From Hydrogenothermaceae bacterium (GTDB lineage: Bacteria; Aquificota; Aquificia; Aquificales; Hydrogenothermaceae), in contig JALSSG010000171.1 of NCBI GenBank assembly GCA_026984355.1, forward strand, positions 1 to 10,266: a DNA stretch of 10,266 nucleotides. The letters run 5' to 3'. The translations under genes and the position numbers were made by a program. The notes under the pieces were generated by a model that made no database searches, was not told the DNA's origin, and worked only from the letters and a program-made list of their open reading frames with translations. Shown piece after piece: positions 6,703 to 10,266 of this stretch (position 1 is the stretch's first letter; each line of letters begins with the position of its first letter).

Positions 6703-7455
6703 TTAAACTTCTAAAACTTCTGTAATAATATTAAAAAACTTATTAGGGTCTAAACTTGCAGTTCCTACAAGAAATCCGTCTACATTAGGCTCTTTTATTA
6801 ATTCTTTAGCATTTTTATCGTTAACACTTCCACCATACAAAATTCTCGTCTTTTCATCATTACCTTTTGAAATCTCATTTAATAGACTTCTTATAAATCT
6901 GTGGACTTCTTGAGCCTGTTGTGGAGTAGCATTTACACCTGTTCCTATTGCCCATACAGGTTCATATGCTATATCTATATAAATCAAATCTTTTTCTATT
7001 CCTGCAAGTCCTGTTCTTATTTGCCTTTCAACTACATTTAACGTTTTTCCAAGTTCCCTTTCTTCTAACGTCTCCCCTACACATAGGATTGGTCTTATAC
7101 CATGTTCAACAGCTGAAATCATTTTTTTATTTATCAAATCATCTTTTTCACCAAAAATATGCCTTCTTTCAGAATGTCCAATAATTACATAATCTACTTC
7201 CAGTTCAGTAAGCATTAGGGGAGAAATTTCACCAGTAAAAGCACCTTTATCCATATAATACATATTTTGAGCACCAAGCTTTACATTAGAGTGTTCAAGC
7301 TTTAAAGAAGCAGAAGCCAAAGCTGTAAAAGAAGGAGCTATCATAATATCCACTACATTTATATCTTCCACTTTAGGTAAAAAGATTTCTAAATATTCAA
7401 GAGTTTCAGCAACAGTTTTGTTCATTTTCCAGTTTGCTGCAACTAAGTATCTCAC
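6703..7455 (-). CDS. tpiA: Triosephosphate isomerase
   Basis: Interconverts dihydroxyacetone phosphate and glyceraldehyde 3-phosphate in the cytosol. Complete at 250 residues. Catalytic residues are all present: N8-W-K10-M-N (Lys10), H94 in I-I-G-H-S-E-R-R, and E165 in A-Y-E-P-V-W-A-I-G-T-G, which includes the mobile loop 6 at 166-173. The phosphate-binding Y-G-G-S-V (207-211) and G-T-A-S-L (230-234) are also there. The start is GTG at 7453-7455; the first internal ATG (Met11) would remove Lys10, so GTG must be used. An AAGGGAG ribosome-binding site (7464-7470) lies 8 bases upstream, inside the end of gpmA. The gpmA stop and this start share one G (TAGTG), so translation is coupled. In an autotroph both enzymes would mostly work in the gluconeogenic direction (inference). 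Confidence 0.98.
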   Translation of the reverse strand: MRYLVAANWKMNKTVAETLEYLEIFLPKVEDINVVDIMIAPSFTALASASLKLEHSNVKLGAQNMYYMDKGAFTGEISPLMLTELEVDYVIIGHSERRHIFGEKDDLINKKMISAVEHGIRPILCVGETLEERELGKTLNVVERQIRTGLAGIEKDLIYIDIAYEPVWAIGTGVNATPQQAQEVHRFIRSLLNEISKGNDEKTRILYGGSVNDKNAKELIKEPNVDGFLVGTASLDPNKFFNIITEVLEV

Positions 7456-8066
7456 TATTTCAACTCCCTTATTTCTTTATTTAAAACATTACCATTTTCA
7501 TCAAGGTCATAAACTATTGGTGTTCCTGTTGGAAGTTCAACTTTAATAATCTCTTCAGGACTTAACTTTTCAAGATACATAACAATAGAACGATTTGAAT
7601 TTCCATGAGCTACAACAAGAACATTATTTCCTGCTCTTATATCACCAAGAATAGCCCTTTCCAAAAAAGGTATTGTTCTTTCAGCTGTATCTTTTAAAGA
7701 TTCTCCTTCAGGAGGTGGTATATCATAACTTCTTCTCCAAAGATGTACTATTTCTGCTCCCCACTTTTTCCTTGCTTCATCTTTGTTCATTCCTTGAAGA
7801 GCACCATAATGTCTCTCATTTAAAGCCTGGTCTTTTATTATTGGTATATTTAGACCAATAACCTCTAATATTATCTTTAAAGTTTCCTGTGCCCTTGTTA
7901 GCGCAGAAGTGTATGCAACATTAAATCTAATATCTTTTAAAAGTTCTCCTGCTTTAAAAGCTTCTTCTTTCCCTTTTTCTGTTAGAGGAACATCAATCCA
8001 TCCTGTAAATCTATTTTGAAGGTTCCATATAGACTGACCATGCCTTACAAGTACAAGCTTAGGCAT
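7455..8066 (-). CDS. gpmA: 2,3-bisphosphoglycerate-dependent phosphoglycerate mutase, short form
   Basis: Interconverts 3- and 2-phosphoglycerate through a phosphohistidine. Seen in 203 residues: L-V-R8-H9-G10-Q-S with the phosphorylated His9; the W-N-x-x-N-R-F-T-G-W-x-D-V-P-L-T segment at 14-29, diagnostic for true dPGM rather than other histidine phosphatases; T-S-A-L-T-R58-A; N-E84-R-H-Y-G with the acid-base Glu84; and V-A-H154-G-N-S. It is shorter than the E. coli enzyme of about 250 residues mainly because the insert between the S-Y-D-I-P-P-P and E-S-L-K-D segments (around 113-125 here) is missing; short dPGM of this kind are known in other bacteria and remain active. Start ATG 8064-8066 with an AGGGGGA ribosome-binding site (8071-8077). 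First gene of the gpmA-tpiA-polA-recO run, overlapping tpiA by one base. Confidence 0.95.
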   Translation of the reverse strand: MPKLVLVRHGQSIWNLQNRFTGWIDVPLTEKGKEEAFKAGELLKDIRFNVAYTSALTRAQETLKIILEVIGLNIPIIKDQALNERHYGALQGMNKDEARKKWGAEIVHLWRRSYDIPPPEGESLKDTAERTIPFLERAILGDIRAGNNVLVVAHGNSNRSIVMYLEKLSPEEIIKVELPTGTPIVYDLDENGNVLNKEIRELK

Positions 8067-8096
8067 AAAATCCCCCTAAAGAAGAAATTTTTAAGT

Positions 8097-8105
8097 ATTA
8101 TAGCA
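8097..8105 (-). promoter_or_regulatory. Extended -10 promoter of the gpmA-tpiA(-polA-recO) operon
   Basis: On the minus strand TGC-TATAAT (8097-8105) is a perfect -10 hexamer with the TGN extension. The -35 region, which falls inside the end of the upstream membrane gene, is poor, as is allowed for extended -10 promoters. Transcription would begin near 8090, leaving a leader of roughly 25 bases before the gpmA ATG. Confidence 0.6.
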
Positions 8106-8111
8106 TAGAGG

Positions 8112-8699
8112 TTATTTTAGATTTGAATTAGAAACTTTATAAACATAAAAAATCCTCTGTAAAGCTGTAATATGGGAACCAACAGCTATAAGAATTATAC
8201 CTACTTCAACAAAACCAGTTAAAAGGGAAACTATTAAAATAATAGACCTTTCAGGTCTCTCTAAAATACCTACATTACATTCTATTCCTAAACTCTCTGC
8301 TCTTGCTTTTGAATAACTAACAAGAAAAGAACCAGCTACAGCAAGTAGAGAAAGAATAAGAATAAATGTATCAGAAGAAAAATAGACAGCAAAACCAGCA
8401 AAAGGTAGGAAATCTGAGTATCTATCTACAACAGAGTCTAAAAACGCACCAAACTTAGATGTTTTATTATATCTCCTTGCAAGAGCTCCATCAACAGCAT
8501 CACATAGATTTCCAAGTAATATAAAAATACCAGCGGTAAAAAAACTTCCTGATACAATAAATAACGAACCTATACCTGTTATAAATAGTCCTAAAATTGT
8601 TAAAAAATTGGGAGTAATATTTATCCTGTAAAAAATATCAACAACAGGAGATATTTTCCTTTCAAAAACAGGTTTAATATTTTTTATTAAAGTACTCAT
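8112..8699 (-). CDS. CDP-alcohol phosphatidyltransferase, possibly phosphatidylinositol-phosphate synthase
   Basis: Integral membrane phospholipid synthase of 195 residues that moves a phosphatidyl group from CDP-diacylglycerol to an alcohol. The full metal-binding signature is visible: D67-x2-D70-G71-x2-A74-R75-x8-G84-x3-D88-x3-D92. Hydrophobic segments lie near 32-50, 52-66, 95-107, 110-128 and 151-175. Two traits point to the inositol-phosphate-using branch instead of PgsA: the N-terminal I-T-P-N-F-L-T-I-L-G-L has Gly where PgsA usually has Arg, and a basic cluster S-Y-S-K131-A-R-A-E plus G-x-L-E-R148-P-E-R151 plus Q-R182 resembles the phosphate-binding residues of PIP and archaetidylinositol-phosphate synthases. 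Aquificales are reported to make phosphatidylinositol lipids, which fits. The exact acceptor cannot be settled from sequence alone; PgsA is the alternative. Its ATG follows the trpF stop with no spacer, so it is coupled to trpF. Confidence 0.85.
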   Translation of the reverse strand: MSTLIKNIKPVFERKISPVVDIFYRINITPNFLTILGLFITGIGSLFIVSGSFFTAGIFILLGNLCDAVDGALARRYNKTSKFGAFLDSVVDRYSDFLPFAGFAVYFSSDTFILILSLLAVAGSFLVSYSKARAESLGIECNVGILERPERSIILIVSLLTGFVEVGIILIAVGSHITALQRIFYVYKVSNSNLK

Positions 8700-9326
8700 T
8701 TAAGTATCTCCAAGTTTATCTTTTGCTATTTTAATAAACTTTTTTACTTTTTCCAAATCTTTTATACCGGGAGATACTTCAAGTTTTGAGGAAGCATCAA
8801 CACCATAAGGCTTTATTTCATCTATTAATTTACCTACATTTGTTTCTGATAGTCCACCTGAAAGTATAAATCTATCTGTAATGCGTTTTAGTTTATAAAG
8901 AAAGTCTTTGTTAATCTGTTTTCCTGTTCCTCCATATGCACCTTTAGAATAAGAATCAACCAAAATTAAATAATCATTTTTTAAAAATTTTTCAATTTCA
9001 TTAAAAACTTTCTCATCTTTCAATCTAAATGCTTTTATAACCTTTTCTTTAGGAAACTGGCTTATAAACTCCAAAGGTTCATCTCCATGAAATTGAACCA
9101 TATCTACAAACTCAAATAAGCTATTGACTATTTCTTTTGTAGGATTTACAACAACTGCAACAAGTTTTGTAGAATCAGATACAGCTTCTTTTATATGTCT
9201 GATTTCTTCTAATGAAACATGACGAGGACTTTTTTCAAAAAAAACAACCCCAATATGAGTAGCTCCATACCTTGATATATTATAAGCCTGCTCTGGTTGT
9301 GTTATTCCACAGATTTTTATAAACAT
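8700..9326 (-). CDS. trpF: Phosphoribosylanthranilate isomerase
   Basis: Amadori rearrangement of phosphoribosylanthranilate to CdRP, the third step from chorismate to tryptophan. Full-length TIM barrel of 208 residues: K4-I-C6-G-I-T with the catalytic Cys6; Q-F-H-G (78-81); L-V-D124-S with the catalytic Asp124; phosphate-binding G-G-T-G (132-135); L-S-G-G-L (155-159); and D177-A-S-S-K-L-E followed by P-G-x-K-D. The usual G-V-D-x-S-S-G-V-E has K-L in place of G-V, a mild variation. It is the only trp gene in the window, so it is separated from the other trp genes. It begins only 12 bases after the 3' end of tRNA-Val, so it is apparently cotranscribed with the tRNA cluster; the ribosome-binding site AGGA lies in that 12-base gap, close to the ATG. 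It is followed at once by the CDP-alcohol phosphatidyltransferase gene. Confidence 0.96.
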   Translation of the reverse strand: MFIKICGITQPEQAYNISRYGATHIGVVFFEKSPRHVSLEEIRHIKEAVSDSTKLVAVVVNPTKEIVNSLFEFVDMVQFHGDEPLEFISQFPKEKVIKAFRLKDEKVFNEIEKFLKNDYLILVDSYSKGAYGGTGKQINKDFLYKLKRITDRFILSGGLSETNVGKLIDEIKPYGVDASSKLEVSPGIKDLEKVKKFIKIAKDKLGDT

Positions 9327-9338
9327 TTTCCTATAAAA

Positions 9339-9412
9339 TGGTCGGTGGAGGATTCGAACCTCCGACCTCCTGCGTGTCGGGCAGGCGCTCTAGCCATCTG
9401 AGCTAACCGACC
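9339..9412 (-). tRNA. tRNA-Val (anticodon GAC), with unusual C33
   Basis: Folds fully as a 74-base cloverleaf: acceptor GGTCGGT/ACCGACC, D stem GCTC/GAGC, anticodon stem CCTGC/GCAGG, five-base variable loop, T stem GGAGG/CCTCC with T loop TTCGAAT, and discriminator A73. The anticodon loop is CCGACAC, so the anticodon is GAC (9376-9378). The base before it is C33 (9379), where U33 is nearly universal. CCA is not encoded. The A73 discriminator suits valine; an origin from a tRNA-Asp (loop CTGTCAC) is less likely because that would have G73. Confidence 0.93.
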
Positions 9413-9437
9413 ATAATTTTTGTACAAAAAATAAAAA

Positions 9438-9512
<75 letters not shown>

Positions 9513-9522
9513 ATAAAAACTT

Positions 9523-9604
9523 CTGATGAGTCGCCCGGGGGTCGAACCCGGGACCACCGGTTTAAAAGACCGGTGCTCTGCCGACTGAGCTAGCGACTCA
9601 TCAG
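9523..9604. repeat. 12-bp perfect inverted repeat enclosing tRNA-Lys
   Basis: Plus-strand CTGATGAGTCGC (9523-9534) is the exact reverse complement of GCGACTCATCAG (9593-9604). Seven pairs are the tRNA-Lys acceptor stem; the other five pair the 5' leader with A73 and the 3' trailer, so the precursor has a 12-bp acceptor helix. The Glu and Val precursors pair for only two bases beyond the acceptor. Confidence 0.85.
9527..9599 (-). tRNA. tRNA-Lys (anticodon TTT)
   Basis: 73-base cloverleaf: acceptor GAGTCGC/GCGACTC, D stem GCTC/GAGC, anticodon stem CCGGT/ACCGG with loop CTTTTAA (anticodon TTT at 9564-9566), T stem CCGGG/CCCGG with loop TTCGACC, discriminator A73. CCA is not encoded. First gene of the tRNA operon. 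The acceptor helix continues five base pairs into the flanks (see the repeat entry at 9523-9604). Confidence 0.96.
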
Positions 9605-9617
9605 TTTCAGGCTTAAT

Positions 9618-9646
9618 AATTTAATATAAATCAATTTTTTTGTCAA
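9618..9646 (-). promoter_or_regulatory. Promoter of the tRNA-Lys-Glu-Val-trpF operon
   Basis: On the minus strand a perfect TTGACA (-35, 9641-9646) is followed after 17 bases by TAAATT (-10, 9618-9623, four of six). Transcription would start a few bases on, about 10 bases before tRNA-Lys. An A-rich tract upstream of the -35 (9647-9662) could act as an UP element. The plus-strand transposase remnant begins within or next to this region. Confidence 0.65.
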
Positions 9647-9962
9647 TATTCCTAAATTTTTTGAGATAGGAAAAAGAGATGAAAATACATTTTGGAACTT
9701 TTATTATCAAATTCCAATAGCGAAAGAAATTCAAACAGATGGTTATAGAGTTTACGAGAATTTAGAAAATAGAAAAGTTAAAAAGTATGGATATACAAAT
9801 TGGAATGAAGGTTTACATTCATTTTTAAGGAGTAAGTTAGCCATGTTAAAAAGAAAAACAAAGGCTTATGCTAAATCTATTAGAGCTTTATATAGAGCTT
9901 TAGCTTTAGTTGTTTTGCTACCGATTGTTTATAAGTTTGTGTATAAGCTAAAGAAAACATAA
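9642..9962 (+). pseudogene. C-terminal remnant of an IS1-like transposase
   Basis: An open frame runs from after a stop at 9627-9629 to TAA at 9960-9962 with no ATG until 9843, so there is no start for the conserved part. Its translation contains F-E-I-G-K-R-D-E-N-T, then T-D-G-Y-R-V-Y-E-N-L, then N-W-N-E-G-L-H-S-F-L-R-S-K-L-A-M-L-K-R-K-T-K-A-Y-A-K-S. This matches the order in IS1 InsB (F-G-E-R-T, T-D-G-W-x-x-Y-E-S, the I-E-R region, and R-K-S-L-S-F-S-K-S), so the second Asp and the Glu of the DDE triad are present. The N-terminal zinc/helix-turn-helix part and the first catalytic Asp are missing, and the tRNA genes leave no room for them; the copy is dead. The tail is hydrophobic and basic. 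Recognisable homology begins near 9655. No terminal inverted repeats or target duplication can be identified. Confidence 0.75.
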
Positions 9963-10040
9963 ACAGCAGGGGCTTTCTGCCCTTGATAGTCAAAATATGC
10001 TCTGTAAATTGAAAATGTATCTAAATAAAAGGAGGAAATT
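9963..10040 (+). promoter_or_regulatory. Leader region of the DUF2231 gene: hairpin, candidate promoter, ribosome-binding site
   Basis: After the transposase stop there is a small hairpin (9968-9973 with 9979-9984, including one G-T pair). TTGATA (9983-9988) and TAAATT (10005-10010), 16 bases apart, form a candidate promoter with the same -10 hexamer as the tRNA operon. AAGGAGG (10029-10035) is a strong ribosome-binding site five bases before the ATG at 10041. The right end of the IS remnant probably also lies here but cannot be placed. Confidence 0.5.
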
Positions 10041-10266
10041 ATGGAATTTTTAGCACAGTTTCATCCACCAATGGTTCATTTTGCCATTGCACTTATACTG
10101 ACAGGTGTATTGTTTGACATATTAGGTTTTATCCTAAAGAAAGAAAGTTTAAAACATGCAGGTTTCTGGACTATACTGTTTGGTGTTTTTGCAGTATGGG
10201 GAGCTACATTTACCGGACATGAAGCAGAAGAGTTAGTTGAAGATGCTATAGAGGGAACAGCAGCTT
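10041..10266 (+). CDS. DUF2231 family membrane protein (partial, cut by window end)
   Basis: The first 75 codons of a gene that continues past the right edge. The start H8-P-P-M-V-H13-F-A-I-A-L-I-L and the following F-D26-I-L-G match the conserved N-terminal HPxxVHFPIAL and FD pattern of DUF2231 proteins, with Ala in place of the usual Pro. Two membrane helices are visible (about 10-31 and 41-57), followed by G-H60-E61-A-E-E. Full members normally have four helices. Family function is unknown; the conserved His and acidic residues near the membrane surface suggest a metal or heme site (inference only). The ATG has a strong ribosome-binding site, AAGGAGG, at 10029-10035. It is the only intact protein-coding gene to the right of the tRNA cluster and lies just after the transposase remnant. 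Confidence 0.82.
   Translation, partial: MEFLAQFHPPMVHFAIALILTGVLFDILGFILKKESLKHAGFWTILFGVFAVWGATFTGHEAEELVEDAIEGTAA

Noticed and set aside
9527..9962. Integrative element using tRNA-Lys as attachment site
   Set aside because: No integrase is present, the 3' end of the tRNA is not duplicated anywhere in the window, and the only mobile sequence is a transposase remnant on the promoter side of the tRNA.
9968..9984. Rho-independent terminator after the transposase remnant
   Set aside because: The hairpin is short with a G-T pair and is not followed by a run of T; the next bases look like a promoter instead.

Overview
The window reads as a chromosomal segment of a thermophilic, low-GC bacterium, most likely of the order Aquificales (a Hydrogenothermaceae-type genome such as Sulfurihydrogenibium would fit). 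The evidence is an A+T-rich genome carrying very G+C-rich tRNA genes, tightly packed genes, a short DNA polymerase I with no 5' nuclease domain (the Aquificales form), and tRNA genes without encoded CCA. The taxonomic call is an inference from content; no marker gene proves it.

Left part (1-2545, all minus strand, transcribed leftward): a patatin-like lipase is followed by a small lipoprotein resembling PelC, then, one base later, by a four-helix membrane protein with a GAF domain and a degenerate GGDEF domain resembling the c-di-GMP receptor PelD. The order pelC-pelD is that of the Pel exopolysaccharide operon. pelA and pelB are not upstream here; pelE, pelF and pelG would be expected beyond the left edge.

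Centre (2609-4178, plus strand): an unrecognised acidic 131-residue protein, then the universal GTPase/ATPase YchF. YchF converges on recO, and the two stop codons overlap.

Centre-right (4175-8066, minus strand, transcribed leftward): a compact four-gene run gpmA-tpiA-polA-recO. It joins two central-carbon enzymes to a replication/repair polymerase and a recombination mediator. Junctions are a 1-base overlap (gpmA/tpiA), 68 bases (tpiA/polA) and 0 bases (polA/recO). tpiA starts with GTG and polA with TTG. An extended -10 promoter lies just upstream of gpmA.

Right (8112-9646, minus strand): a tRNA operon, Lys(TTT)-Glu(TTC)-Val(GAC), with a recognisable TTGACA promoter. It runs directly into trpF (12 bases after tRNA-Val) and then, with no gap, into a CDP-alcohol phosphatidyltransferase that resembles phosphatidylinositol-phosphate synthases.

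Far right (9650-10266, plus strand): the C-terminal remnant of an IS1-like transposase abuts the tRNA promoter, followed by the start of a DUF2231 membrane protein cut by the window edge.

Most interesting items: the pelC-pelD-like pair, the virus-type PolA, C33 in tRNA-Val, the 12-bp helix around tRNA-Lys, the tRNA/trpF read-through arrangement, and the IS remnant touching the tRNA promoter.
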